Source of the DNA: Fluoribacter dumoffii NY 23
GTDB lineage: Bacteria > Pseudomonadota > Gammaproteobacteria > Legionellales > Legionellaceae
Assembly (NCBI RefSeq): GCF_000236165.1
Contig: NZ_CM001373.1
Span: 1,032,304-1,096,303, forward strand
Direction of reading: 5' to 3'
Length of the DNA stretch: 64,000 nucleotides
Shown piece after piece: positions 1 to 9,041 of the stretch. The first letter of the stretch is position 1. Each line of letters starts with the position of its first letter. A model generated the notes under the pieces. It searched no databases. It had not been told where the DNA came from and saw nothing but the letters and a program-made list of their open reading frames with translations. The position numbers were made by a program, and so were the translations under genes.

Positions 1-1
1 T

Positions 2-1096
2 CCAGAGCAATTACTTCTCTTAATGCAACATGACTCTAATCTCTACAATCGCTACGAAGCAGCAAATAAACTAATTACTCAGATGGTAATGGATTATTGC
101 TTAGGTAAGTCTCTTGTATTCACCCCAGAATTTTTTGCGGCATATCGGGGTCTATTTAATGAAGTCAATAGCTCTTTAAATTATTGGTTACTCGCTGAAA
201 TAATGGCGATACCTAGTGAGGAAATTTTATACACTAATCTCCAAAATCAGGATTTCGATAAAATAGCAGAGGCACGGAAACTTATTGAATATCAGATTGC
301 TAAAGAATTGAAAGAAGATATATTACTGTTGAAAGCTAATCTGGATAAATTACCCGTATCCCAAATTTCACCCTTTAAATCATTTAATATACTTGCTGCT
401 GGTTTACGACGCCTGAAACAAGTGTGCCATTCTTATTTACTTTTAGTCCAACCTGAAGAAACTGAAATTTTCCTACGGGAGCAATTCAATAACTCTTTGG
501 GTAAAAACATGACCGATTGCATTTCTGCACTCAGTTTATTATTGAACAATAACTGTAACCAATCCAACAAACTGCTCAAACAATTTTACGATTACTGGCA
601 AGATGATCCCGGAGCACTCAATTATTGGTTTAACCTCCAAACAGCGGCGCACACATCGCAGGTGGTGACTTTATTAGAGCAGTTAATGGCACACCCTGCT
701 TTTGATTTGTCAAACCCTAACAAAGTGTATGCATTATTAGGGACATTTATCAAAAATCCCTATGGGTTTCATGCGGCCTCAGGAAAAGGCTATCAATTAA
801 TTGTCGATGTTATCCTAAAATTGGAAAAAATTAACCCAACACTAGCTTCCATTGTGACAGAAAAATTTAATGGCTGGGAGAAATTTGATTCCAAAAGACA
901 GCAATTAATGCTTGGCCATTTAGAGTTTTTAAGTACGTATGCACTAACCGATGATGTGAGGAATATGGCAAAAAAGGGATTAGGGAAGAGGAGTCCTGAA
1001 TCCCCTCTTCCCCGTCAACACATGTTTTTTGGAGACAAAACTCCGAATTCCATAACCGTAGTCAAGGATGAAGAACAAAGTTGCTGTTATAGTTGA
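2..1096 (+). CDS. pepN: Aminopeptidase N, C-terminal part (5' end outside window)
   Basis: The reading frame is open from the first bases, so the window cuts into the gene; the ATG at 23 is internal. The protein matches the C-terminal helical domain of the M1-family alanyl aminopeptidase PepN: an early stretch with N-x-Y-N-R-Y-E-A and a late block, SNPNKVYALLGTF, then NPYGFHAASGKGY, that aligns with the end of E. coli PepN. The zinc site (HExxH) would lie upstream and is not visible. PepN is a cytosolic enzyme that removes N-terminal residues from peptides. After the usual family end (near the K-K-G-L stretch) there are about 35 extra residues ending in Q-S-C-C-Y-S, which is unusual. Family call is firm; role of the tail is unknown. 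Confidence 0.88.
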   Translation, partial: PEQLLLLMQHDSNLYNRYEAANKLITQMVMDYCLGKSLVFTPEFFAAYRGLFNEVNSSLNYWLLAEIMAIPSEEILYTNLQNQDFDKIAEARKLIEYQIAKELKEDILLLKANLDKLPVSQISPFKSFNILAAGLRRLKQVCHSYLLLVQPEETEIFLREQFNNSLGKNMTDCISALSLLLNNNCNQSNKLLKQFYDYWQDDPGALNYWFNLQTAAHTSQVVTLLEQLMAHPAFDLSNPNKVYALLGTFIKNPYGFHAASGKGYQLIVDVILKLEKINPTLASIVTEKFNGWEKFDSKRQQLMLGHLEFLSTYALTDDVRNMAKKGLGKRSPESPLPRQHMFFGDKTPNSITVVKDEEQSCCYS

Positions 1097-1294
1097 TAAC
1101 TGAGACTGATTCAGTTATGCATTGGGTTTCTATAACTTCTGTGGCAGGCAGGTAAGCAATCAAAGTCTCATGATTTAACCTGATTTCACCAATACCGGGG
1201 AGCCTAAATTTTAGATTTTTTTTGGACAACTTATTTTTCTCCTCCTAAAATTACAATGATATGAATCGTTTCACTTTGGATAAGGACAATAATT

Positions 1295-2128
1295 ATGTGT
1301 CGATTCGTAGCTTACATAGGGAAAGAAAATTTATTATTAGCTAATCTGTTAGTAAGGCCTAACAACTCGCTTATAAAACAAAGTCTTCTTGCCCGGGAAT
1401 CACGTACTCCAACTAACGGGGATGGCTTTGGAGTGGGCTGGTATACCCCGTTCGATAAAACCCCGGCTTTATTCACCTCCCTTTTTCCTGCCTGGAACGA
1501 TCAAAATCTATCGTACATTGCAAGGAAAACCAGGGCTCGACTTTTTTTTGCCCATATTCGTGCAGCAAGTACAGGCGGTATTTCTCAGTTTAATTGCCAT
1601 CCTTTTATATATAAAAATTGGTTATTTATGCACAATGGCTGGATTCCCTATTTTAAGAATATTAAGCGTCAAGTTCATAATTTATTAGACGATGATATTT
1701 ATAACTGGATTAAAGGAAGCACTGATTCTGAGTTAATCTTTGCTTTATTTTTGCAACTTGCAAAAAAATACAGAATAAGAAAAGCTACTGAAATACACAG
1801 TATTTTGTTAGAAACCCTAGATATAATTGATGGATTGGTTAAAAACCATCACAGCAAAGGGATTTGTCAATTTAATATTTGTATTACAAATGGGAAACAT
1901 ATTGTGGCATTCCGTTATTGTACTTCTTCCAGCTGCATTCCCGAAACAATGTATTTTTCACTGGGAAATCATATTAAATCAGGTCAATCAACAGAGAACC
2001 ACACGTACGAGCATGTAATAATTGCTTCTGAAAAATTATCTCCCAGCGGATTTAAATGGCAAATTATTCCGGTAAACCATAGTTTTATGGTTGAGGCGGA
2101 TTTAAGTACTTTATTGCTAAAGCTTTGA
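1295..2128 (+). CDS. Class II glutamine amidotransferase (YafJ/EgtC-like)
   Basis: The protein starts Met-Cys-Arg-Phe, placing the N-terminal nucleophile Cys at position 2 after Met removal, as in class II (Ntn) glutamine amidotransferases. Other family marks follow in order: N-G-D-G-F-G-V-G-W-Y (about residues 41-50), H-I-R-A-A-S (about 88-93) and the N-C-H-P-F then H-N-G-W pair. It lacks a synthetase domain, like YafJ and EgtC, which hydrolyse gamma-glutamyl amides. It lies 16 bases before a glutamate-cysteine-ligase-like gene, which supports a joint role in adding and removing a gamma-glutamyl group. A possible promoter (TTGGAC, 18-base spacer, TAAAAT) lies at 1222-1251. Substrate unknown. 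Confidence 0.85.
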   Translation: MCRFVAYIGKENLLLANLLVRPNNSLIKQSLLARESRTPTNGDGFGVGWYTPFDKTPALFTSLFPAWNDQNLSYIARKTRARLFFAHIRAASTGGISQFNCHPFIYKNWLFMHNGWIPYFKNIKRQVHNLLDDDIYNWIKGSTDSELIFALFLQLAKKYRIRKATEIHSILLETLDIIDGLVKNHHSKGICQFNICITNGKHIVAFRYCTSSSCIPETMYFSLGNHIKSGQSTENHTYEHVIIASEKLSPSGFKWQIIPVNHSFMVEADLSTLLLKL

Positions 2129-2144
2129 GTCATCAGGACTAATA

Positions 2145-3551
2145 ATGAAAATCAATAAAATAGAAAACTATCAAATTGATAAAGAACTATTTAAAAAATA
2201 TTTAGTCGTTGAAACCCAACTGTTAGAACAATGGTTTTCTAAAGATTATTTTAAATTTGAAACATTAAATGCCGGAGCTGAAATCGAATTCTTAATTCTG
2301 GATAGTAAGTATCAATTGTCTCCCCATAATCTATTTTTTACCAATAAATTGAAAAGCCAACCTGTAGTGAGGGAAGCTGGAACTGCTCAATTGGAAATCA
2401 ATACTCCTGTTTTCCCATTACAAGATAATTTTTTATCGCTTTTGCATCGAAATGTATTATCTACATGGAAGGAATGTTGTAATGTAGCACGTACTACCCA
2501 GCACAACCTGGCTCTTATTGGCTCTATACCTCAAGCAGATCCTGCTTTTTTTAAACTTCTTAATTGCACTCCTGAAAATTTATTCCTCTTGATGAATGAT
2601 GTTGCAACTCAATACCGTCAGGGTAAGCCTTTAAGTATTCATATGAAAGGAAAAAGAGACACCCTTCAATTTCATCCGGAATCTTTAGCTATGGAGGGAT
2701 TGATCTGTTCCTTGCAACTTCATTTACAGGTTCCACCGCACCAATTAACCCGTTATTTTAACATTATTCAACTCTTATCAGCTCCTTTGTTAGCTCTAAG
2801 TAGTAACTCCTCATACTTTTGTGGGAAAAATTTATGGAGTGAAACAAGAATTGGTATTTTCGAACAACTTTATACTTTTCCATCTCCATTGAAACACACA
2901 GTATTTTTTGAGCCCCATTATTTTCAGGACACTTTGTTCCCGATCTTCCTGAATAATATTGGTTTTCCTTATTTATTACCTCTTGCTGCTTATGAAGAAC
3001 CCAGAAATCATATGTTTCATGTTCGTTGTCAAAATAGCTGCATTTTTCGTTGGAACCGACCGATTTTGGCATTTAATAACGAAAATGAACCCTATCTTCG
3101 AATAGAGAACCGCATTTTATCCACTGGTCCCACTGTAGTGGATATGATAGCAAACGCTGCCTTCTTTTATGGAATTACTTATTATCTTGCTAATAACTCT
3201 CCTTTCCCAGACACTTTGGTTTCTAATGAATCCCTCATAAAAAATTTTTATGCAGCAGCTCGTCATGGTTTGGATGCGACATTACATTGGAATAATCATC
3301 AAATTCAAACGAATACTCTTTTAAAAACTCTATTCCCCCTTGCTGTTAAAGGGCTTCAAGACTTGGGAATAAATTCCGTTGATGTTCATTTCTACTTGGA
3401 TATAATTAAAACAAGACTGGATAAAAAACAAAATGGAAGTATTTGGCAAGAAAAATACCTGCAAAAGCATAACAACGATTTTGATGGCCTAATTGAAAAA
3501 TATGTTAAAAACCAATATTCAGAAACACCCGTGGGTGACTGGAATTATTAA
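2145..3551 (+). CDS. Glutamate-cysteine ligase-like (GCS2 family) carboxylate-amine ligase
   Basis: The 468-residue protein carries the marks of the GCS2/YbdK/EgtA branch of glutamate-cysteine ligases: G-A-E-I-E-F (about residues 44-49, metal/ATP-binding acidic pair), R-E-A-G-T-A-Q-L-E-I-N-T-P (about 77-89), and S-S-Y-F-C-G-K with W-S-E-T-R-I-G-I-F-E. These enzymes use ATP to join the gamma-carboxyl of glutamate to an amine, classically cysteine. The gene directly follows a class II amidotransferase with a short gap, so the two are almost surely co-transcribed. In ergothioneine synthesis the same two folds (EgtA, EgtC) act together, but no egtB or egtD is in the window, so the substrate is open. 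Confidence 0.75.
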   Translation: MKINKIENYQIDKELFKKYLVVETQLLEQWFSKDYFKFETLNAGAEIEFLILDSKYQLSPHNLFFTNKLKSQPVVREAGTAQLEINTPVFPLQDNFLSLLHRNVLSTWKECCNVARTTQHNLALIGSIPQADPAFFKLLNCTPENLFLLMNDVATQYRQGKPLSIHMKGKRDTLQFHPESLAMEGLICSLQLHLQVPPHQLTRYFNIIQLLSAPLLALSSNSSYFCGKNLWSETRIGIFEQLYTFPSPLKHTVFFEPHYFQDTLFPIFLNNIGFPYLLPLAAYEEPRNHMFHVRCQNSCIFRWNRPILAFNNENEPYLRIENRILSTGPTVVDMIANAAFFYGITYYLANNSPFPDTLVSNESLIKNFYAAARHGLDATLHWNNHQIQTNTLLKTLFPLAVKGLQDLGINSVDVHFYLDIIKTRLDKKQNGSIWQEKYLQKHNNDFDGLIEKYVKNQYSETPVGDWNY

Positions 3552-3569
3552 CGAACCTAAATTCATCAT

Positions 3570-4430
3570 TTAATTTCTTTTTAAAAAACCAAGGCCTTTG
3601 GCTATTTTTTTATTTAAAAAACGCTTGGGTAATATCCTCGGAACTATCCAATCTGAAAAATAGTGGGGAACCAGGACATATGTGGTTTTGGGGTGGGGAT
3701 TAGATAAAATTTTATATGCAAGCACTCCGACTTTTCTTGCGGGTAAAGCTGATTTGGTTACTTTAGAATTGATATAACGTTTTAATATATGCAGGGACTT
3801 CGCATAGACTGATTGATTAAACATTTCCTCATTGGTTTGCATTTCATTTTTAAACCAGATGGGAGTGTCAATCATCCCCGGTCTAATAAGGACTACGTCA
3901 ATGCCAAAAATCATCAATTCAATACGCAACGTGTCCGAAAAGGCCTCGATGCCGTATTTTGAAATAGAATAGGGACCAAAAAAAGGCCGGCATATTTTTC
4001 CTGATACAGAACCAATATTAATGATTTTCCCTGGATTTCCTGTTAATGTCCCATCTGCACCCAGTAAAGGCAGGAAAGCCTGGGTTACTTGAATTTGACC
4101 AATAACATTCACCTCTAATTGACGACGAATCTCATCAAGCGAGGTTTCCATCAAAGGACCTACAACAGCGATACCGGCATTATTAACTAAACCCCAAAGC
4201 ATTTCCCCCTGTAATTGCTCCCGTACTCTTTGTACCGCATCTTTAACTGCATTTTCATCAGTGATATCAAATATAAGAGGAACAAAAAGCGGTCCGAGTT
4301 CCGCACCTACCCTGGCTGCGTCATTTACATTACGGACACTTCCAAAAACCCTAATGTTATGGGCAACCAGCTCTTTAGACAGAGCAAATCCAATTCCAGA
4401 GGAAACACCGGTAACCACTACAGATCGCAT
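3570..4430 (-). CDS. Short-chain dehydrogenase/reductase
   Basis: A classical SDR of 286 residues. The Rossmann glycine motif T-G-V-S-S-G-I-G is at residues 7-14, N-N-A-G near residue 88, the catalytic Ser before I-C-R-P-F-F-G, and the Y-S-I-S-K (YxxxK) active site near residue 155. The C-terminal extension with R-I-L-P-K-R-F resembles SDRs that reduce lipid or retinol-like substrates. It is convergent with the ligase gene ending at 3551 and shares no obvious operon with the upstream hpt gene (187-base gap). NAD(P)-dependent oxidoreductase activity is safe; the substrate cannot be told from sequence. Confidence 0.9.
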   Translation of the reverse strand: MRSVVVTGVSSGIGFALSKELVAHNIRVFGSVRNVNDAARVGAELGPLFVPLIFDITDENAVKDAVQRVREQLQGEMLWGLVNNAGIAVVGPLMETSLDEIRRQLEVNVIGQIQVTQAFLPLLGADGTLTGNPGKIINIGSVSGKICRPFFGPYSISKYGIEAFSDTLRIELMIFGIDVVLIRPGMIDTPIWFKNEMQTNEEMFNQSVYAKSLHILKRYINSKVTKSALPARKVGVLAYKILSNPHPKTTYVLVPHYFSDWIVPRILPKRFLNKKIAKGLGFLKRN

Positions 4431-4617
4431 TTTAGCTCCCTTGCTGTTTGAACATCAATGAAACGCGTAATTGGAAATTAATTGCCCTGATTTCTAAAAG
4501 AAGAGTATAGTTGATTTTTAATACTTATTTGAAGAAAATCGAGAGGATTATGCTTGACCACGAGCCCTGAGCGAGCCCGCGTCAACAATTGGAAGGGGTT
4601 TGCAGTTCAATATATAG

Positions 4618-5178
4618 TTATTCATGCTCAGGATGCACAACAAAAATACCCGGGGCATTTCTCAGGTACTCGTTATAATCCATTCCATAACCGAATATAT
4701 AATGATCTTCAACTTGCAAACCTACGAAATCAGCATTTTGCAGGCCATTTATAACGCGTTTTCTGTATTTATCAACTAAAACAGCACTGTATACTTTTTC
4801 TGCGCCAAGGTTTTTTATTTCATCAATTATCGCTGCCAATGTAACTCCACCATCTAGAATATCATCGACAACAAGAACAGTTCTTCCTTTTAAATTGGAG
4901 GATGGCTTTACTTTCCAAAAAATTTCTCCGCCTCTTGTTTCTCCTTGATAACGGGTTGCATGAACGTAATCTACCTCTAATGGAAAGTCCAAACGCGGTA
5001 ATAAATTACCCAAAAGAACCAACCCTCCGACCATAACACAAACAAGAACTGGATTTTGGTCTTGCAGTTCCTTGTGTATATTTATCGCCATTCTATCAAG
5101 GGCAGCCTCAACTTCATTTGTAGTAAACAAGCAAGAAGATTTTTCGTAAACTTCTTTAATTTTATCTGGAATAGTCAT
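4618..5178 (-). CDS. hpt: Hypoxanthine(-guanine) phosphoribosyltransferase
   Basis: Type I phosphoribosyltransferase of 186 residues. The PRPP-binding signature [14 protein letters not shown] is present with the paired aspartates, a V-M-V-G-G metal/pyrophosphate loop lies near residue 50, and a V-D-K-Y base-recognition Lys and Y-x-Y-G-M-D segment follow as in hypoxanthine PRTases. The enzyme salvages hypoxanthine/guanine to IMP/GMP in the cytosol. The DUF1820 gene lies upstream on the same strand, 48 bases away, and may be co-transcribed. Confidence 0.9.
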   Translation of the reverse strand: MTIPDKIKEVYEKSSCLFTTNEVEAALDRMAINIHKELQDQNPVLVCVMVGGLVLLGNLLPRLDFPLEVDYVHATRYQGETRGGEIFWKVKPSSNLKGRTVLVVDDILDGGVTLAAIIDEIKNLGAEKVYSAVLVDKYRKRVINGLQNADFVGLQVEDHYIFGYGMDYNEYLRNAPGIFVVHPEHE

Positions 5179-5226
5179 TATATGAATCCTCGGGACATAG
5201 GGTGCAGTGCGGGGAACCGACTTGTT

Positions 5227-5553
5227 TTAATCTTTAATTTTTCCTGTACCAGGAAAAGGACTTACTTTATTACCATAGCCTGGATTATCTTTAACTTTAG
5301 CTGTTCCTTGTTTTGTAACTTCATCAATACGATAAATTGAATGCATGGGAATAAAAGTACGTTTTACCCCGTTAAATTCATGTTTTAATCGTTCTTCAGA
5401 AGGGTCAACTACCAGTGCAGTTTGTTCACCAAACACCAGTTCTTCAACCTCGAGAAACCCAAACATATCACTTTCTTTAACCGATCGCGCATAAATTTCA
5501 TAAATGGCTTCCTGATTAACAAAAGTGATTCTGAATATTGTTTTTTTATTCAT
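5227..5553 (-). CDS. DUF1820 family protein
   Basis: A 108-residue soluble protein recognised as the DUF1820 family of gammaproteobacteria by its opening (K-K-T-I-F-R-I-T-F-V-N-Q), the central F-L-E-V-E-E-L-V-F-G, and the C-terminal P-F-P-G motif that occurs in these proteins. Function is not established. There is no signal peptide or membrane segment. It lies upstream of hpt in the same direction. Confidence 0.8.
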   Translation of the reverse strand: MNKKTIFRITFVNQEAIYEIYARSVKESDMFGFLEVEELVFGEQTALVVDPSEERLKHEFNGVKRTFIPMHSIYRIDEVTKQGTAKVKDNPGYGNKVSPFPGTGKIKD

Positions 5554-5706
5554 AAAATTAACCTGTTCTTATGACAAGGCAAGTATACAAAAATAAGTGC
5601 ACCTTATTCAAATTAAATTAATACAAAGGAGTTAATTCGCATTTCATTTGATAACTGCTAATCTTTAAAAGATAAGTATATGTAAGTATTAAACGAGGAA
5701 AAGTAT

Positions 5707-6288
5707 ATGTCGCAAAATAAACAGGAACATGATTCTATTCAGTTAAATGAAATGCTCTATTATCAAAATCTGGTTCCTGGTCAACAAAAATCCCCTTTGA
5801 TTGATGATTTTAGATCAGAATGCCTCGAACAAGAAAAAGATGAACTCATTAAAAAACACCGGGCAGGCTTACTCATGGAGTTTCCCCCTATTCTTTCTTT
5901 TAGCAATGCCCAGGAGAAAAATAAGTTTTACGAAAAGGAAGCGCAGAATAATCAGCAATTTTGCTGTGGTGGGATGGCCCCGATTAGCGTTTCATTTGTA
6001 AACGGCACCGCATTTTCCGCTAAAGACGACTACATGTTTTGCTCTGGAAGCGGCCAAATTTATGAAGGAAGCAAAAAAACAATAGATGAGGAAATAAAGG
6101 AAGATATCTGTCAGGAACCCTTTGGAAGCCCAAGCCAGGAAGCCCTGATGGATGGGTTAAAAATATTCGATAATGCAGTAGCTCAAAGAAATCAATCTTC
6201 TATTACGATAGCAGAAGAATCACCTGTATTAACTGAAATGAAAAGCCCCACTACTCCATTCGACACAACCCTTAAGCGAAAAGAATAG
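5707..6288 (+). CDS. Lineage-specific hypothetical protein, candidate Dot/Icm substrate
   Basis: A hydrophilic 193-residue protein with no recognised domain. A good ribosome site (GAGGAAAAG) precedes the ATG. A short Cys-Cys-Gly-Gly-Met stretch lies near residue 79 and a second Cys near 110. The last 25 residues hold acidic residues followed by Ser/Thr/Pro and end K-R-K-E, which is compatible with, but not proof of, a type IV effector signal. It converges with the methyltransferase gene with only three bases between them. Confidence 0.7.
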   Translation: MSQNKQEHDSIQLNEMLYYQNLVPGQQKSPLIDDFRSECLEQEKDELIKKHRAGLLMEFPPILSFSNAQEKNKFYEKEAQNNQQFCCGGMAPISVSFVNGTAFSAKDDYMFCSGSGQIYEGSKKTIDEEIKEDICQEPFGSPSQEALMDGLKIFDNAVAQRNQSSITIAEESPVLTEMKSPTTPFDTTLKRKE

Positions 6289-6291
6289 TCA

Positions 6292-7086
6292 TTAACAAAT
6301 TATGTCCTTTTTTAATTTTTCGGAAGGATATAAATTTCTGCTTGGGGAAGAAAAATAAGTGGCTGGCAAAGGTGTCTGATAATCCTTTACTGACTCCTCG
6401 GGCTTCAATTGCAAGTTGGGCTCAATAACTTGGTACTTTTGGGCAATATAACAATAAAAACCCGAAGGAAAAGGCCAAAGCATCTTGCCTATTTCATCCA
6501 AAAATGTAAATTTTTTGATTAGATCTGGCTTATTTACAGGCGGGATATAACAAAAATTACTCAGAGAATACTGCTTGTACCCTCTTTGTAATAAGATTCG
6601 ATTTAAAGTAAAAGGAGTTCTCATTTTAACTTTTTGATCACTGTAACAATGCAATAGCCCAATTTTTAATGCCCCGCCCCAAAAACTCCAGGGGTTAATA
6701 CTTAAGAAAATGACAAAACCCATGGGTTTGAGGACCCGATCGATTTCATCGAGCAAACTAAAGCTATTGGCAAAAGGCTCAAGAGTCAGAGGGACAATAA
6801 TGCAATCAACGCTGTTACGGTCCAGAGGTAAATGGTTCAAAGCACATTCAATTTGGACTTTATTTGGCAAGGAAAAAGGGGAGGCAATCCATTTATGGAT
6901 GTATTTAAATTTTTTTAACCAGATATTGTCCCCACAATTTCCCAATTGCAGTAAGGTCTCACCAAATAAATAATCACCTTCAGATTCAAGATTAACTAAA
7001 AATTCATGTGCAGCAAAAAGACCCAGAGGTGATTGAAACCATTTATTTAGGGCGCGATATTGTTTTAATTGTCGTTCAATTAACAA
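6292..7086 (-). CDS. Class I SAM-dependent methyltransferase (degenerate motif I)
   Basis: A 264-residue protein with the late motifs of a Rossmann methyltransferase: L-P-L-D-R-N-S-V-D-C-I-I-V-P-L-T-L-E near residue 90 (motif II region), then L-L-D-E-I-D-R-V-L-K-P-M-G-F-V-I-F, the typical methyltransferase Methyltransf_11 block. The usual E/DxGxGxG SAM loop is weak here (L-Q-L-G-N-C-G-D-N), so binding may differ from the family norm. It resembles the YafS-type proteins encoded near rnhA and gloB in other gammaproteobacteria, though neither neighbour is in this window. Substrate unknown. Confidence 0.75.
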   Translation of the reverse strand: MLIERQLKQYRALNKWFQSPLGLFAAHEFLVNLESEGDYLFGETLLQLGNCGDNIWLKKFKYIHKWIASPFSLPNKVQIECALNHLPLDRNSVDCIIVPLTLEPFANSFSLLDEIDRVLKPMGFVIFLSINPWSFWGGALKIGLLHCYSDQKVKMRTPFTLNRILLQRGYKQYSLSNFCYIPPVNKPDLIKKFTFLDEIGKMLWPFPSGFYCYIAQKYQVIEPNLQLKPEESVKDYQTPLPATYFSSPSRNLYPSEKLKKDIIC

Positions 7087-7312
7087 AATTATGCCTTTTA
7101 AAATAGTTAATCCTGAATTAAACTACAATACAACGAGTTTCCTACACATACAATCAATTTTCTTTTTTAACGAAACAAAAGAAATTTAGTAATAATTGTT
7201 TCACATCGTTTTCGTCCAACCCCTACGATATAAAAGACAATGTTACAGGAAACACGTGCTTTTATTAAATGGATTAACTATATTTAATATTATTACGAGC
7301 CAATCGAGACCT

Positions 7313-9031
7313 ATGTTAGGAACGGATGAATTTAAACTGCATGGAATAGGACAATTATTTGTTCTAGAAAAGCTGCTAGACAGACCACAAGCTGTTGAGT
7401 TCAGCAAGCAGGCTGCTGCAGAAAAAATCTCTTTAGTTCAATACCTTGTCAAAAATAACATTTTATCAGCAACACAAATTGCACTTACTGCATCGCGTAA
7501 TTTTGGTGTTCCCATGCTTGATTTGGATTCTATTGAAATTGATTCGCTCCCCAGTAATCTGGTAAATGAAAAGTTAATTCGTCGCCACTCAATGGTCCCC
7601 ATACTTTCAAGAGGTAATAATTTATACCTAGCTACAGACGATCCCAGCAAGCAGGCTTCTTTAAAAGAAATACAATTTCATACAGGGCTTAATACTCATG
7701 CAATTGTGGTTGAGGCAGATAAGCTTGGTGCATTAATTGATCATTTGCTTTCGGTACAAGAAACGCAGGGTTTATCGGAGTTTGTTGGAGATAATGCCGA
7801 ATTTGATGGTCTTATTATTAACGAGGAAGAGGAGCACGATGCAGCTATTGCTACTTCCATCACTGAAGATGCGCCTATTGTAAAATTCGTTAATAAAATA
7901 CTTCTTGATGCCATAAAACAAGGTGCATCTGATATCCATTTTGAACCCTATGAAAAAGAATATCGAATACGTTATCGCCAAGATGGGATTTTGCATGAAA
8001 TTGCCACACCTCCAAGTAGTTTAGCTGCACGAATAACAGCTCGTATAAAAATCATGTCTAATTTGGATATTTCTGAAAGACGAATACCCCAGGATGGTGG
8101 GTTCAAGATGAGAATTTCCAAAATAAGATCCATTGATTTTCGTGTCAGCACCTGCCCTACTACTTCCGGTGAAAAAGTGGTAATGCGTATTCTCGATCCA
8201 GGTTCGGCAAAACTGGGAATTGAAGCTTTAGGGTTTAGTCCTGTTCAACAGGAACATTTTATACATGCTATTGAGCGCCCTCAAGGGATGATTTTGGTAA
8301 CCGGCCCAACAGGTAGTGGTAAAACCGTAACGTTGTATACGGCATTGAATATTCTAAATACCAAGGAGGTAAATATTTCTACGGCTGAAGACCCAGTAGA
8401 GATTAAAGTACCAGGAATCAATCAGGTTAATATAAATCCTAAAGCAGGATTAACGTTTTCTAATGCGTTACGCTCTTTTTTACGCCAGGACCCCGATATC
8501 ATCATGGTTGGGGAGATACGGGATTTGGAAACAGCTGAAATAGCTGTGAAAGCCGCGCAAACTGGACACTTGGTCCTTTCGACATTACACACAAACAGTG
8601 CCGCGGAAACACTTAATCGTTTGGTCAATATGGGAATTGCCACATTTAATGTAGCCAGTTCGGTAACACTTATTATCGCCCAACGTTTAGCTCGGAAATT
8701 ATGTGAACATTGTAAAGTTCTGCGGGATGATTTCAATAAACCGGGACTGTTGGAATTGGGTTTTAGTGAAGTAGACCTCGAAGAAATCAAATTATATAAA
8801 GCCGTTGGTTGTGCAAAATGCACCAGTGGATACCGCGGTAGAATTGGTTTATTCGAGGTATTGCCCATGACAAAGAAGCTTGGCCAGGTAATCATGTCTG
8901 GGGGAAACTCCCTGGATCTCTTAAGAGTTGCCCAAGAAGAAGGGATGATTACTGTTTATCAATCTGGACTTGAGAAGGTAAGACAAGGTATCACTACCAT
9001 AGAGGAAGTCAACCGGGTAACCGTTGATTAA
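7313..9031 (+). CDS. pilB: Type IV pilus assembly ATPase PilB
   Basis: Hexameric secretion ATPase that drives pilus extension at the inner membrane. Visible: N-terminal GspE/MshEN-like domain, Walker A G-P-T-G-S-G-K-T, the Asp box, Walker B with I-M-V-G-E-I-R-D, the His box, and the zinc tetracysteine C-E-H-C-K ... C-A-K-C. The frame is open further upstream to a TTG at 7196, but starting at ATG 7313 gives 572 residues and the usual opening M-L-G-T-D-E-F, so that start is preferred. It heads a pilB-pilC-pilD operon with gaps of 10 and 62 bases. The pilin gene itself is not nearby. Confidence 0.95.
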   Translation: MLGTDEFKLHGIGQLFVLEKLLDRPQAVEFSKQAAAEKISLVQYLVKNNILSATQIALTASRNFGVPMLDLDSIEIDSLPSNLVNEKLIRRHSMVPILSRGNNLYLATDDPSKQASLKEIQFHTGLNTHAIVVEADKLGALIDHLLSVQETQGLSEFVGDNAEFDGLIINEEEEHDAAIATSITEDAPIVKFVNKILLDAIKQGASDIHFEPYEKEYRIRYRQDGILHEIATPPSSLAARITARIKIMSNLDISERRIPQDGGFKMRISKIRSIDFRVSTCPTTSGEKVVMRILDPGSAKLGIEALGFSPVQQEHFIHAIERPQGMILVTGPTGSGKTVTLYTALNILNTKEVNISTAEDPVEIKVPGINQVNINPKAGLTFSNALRSFLRQDPDIIMVGEIRDLETAEIAVKAAQTGHLVLSTLHTNSAAETLNRLVNMGIATFNVASSVTLIIAQRLARKLCEHCKVLRDDFNKPGLLELGFSEVDLEEIKLYKAVGCAKCTSGYRGRIGLFEVLPMTKKLGQVIMSGGNSLDLLRVAQEEGMITVYQSGLEKVRQGITTIEEVNRVTVD

Positions 9032-9041
9032 CGGCGGATAA

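Noticed and set aside
1389..1688. 99-codon overlapping frame inside the amidotransferase gene
   Set aside because: Covered by the conserved class II amidotransferase frame; no independent support.
4440..4617. Short GC-rich direct repeats (G-A-G-C-C-C) in the gap before hpt's 3' end
   Set aside because: Only two six-base copies; no hairpin or gene could be supported.
8422..8895. 157-codon minus-strand frame inside pilB
   Set aside because: Antisense shadow of a well-conserved ATPase; no ribosome site and no recognisable protein.
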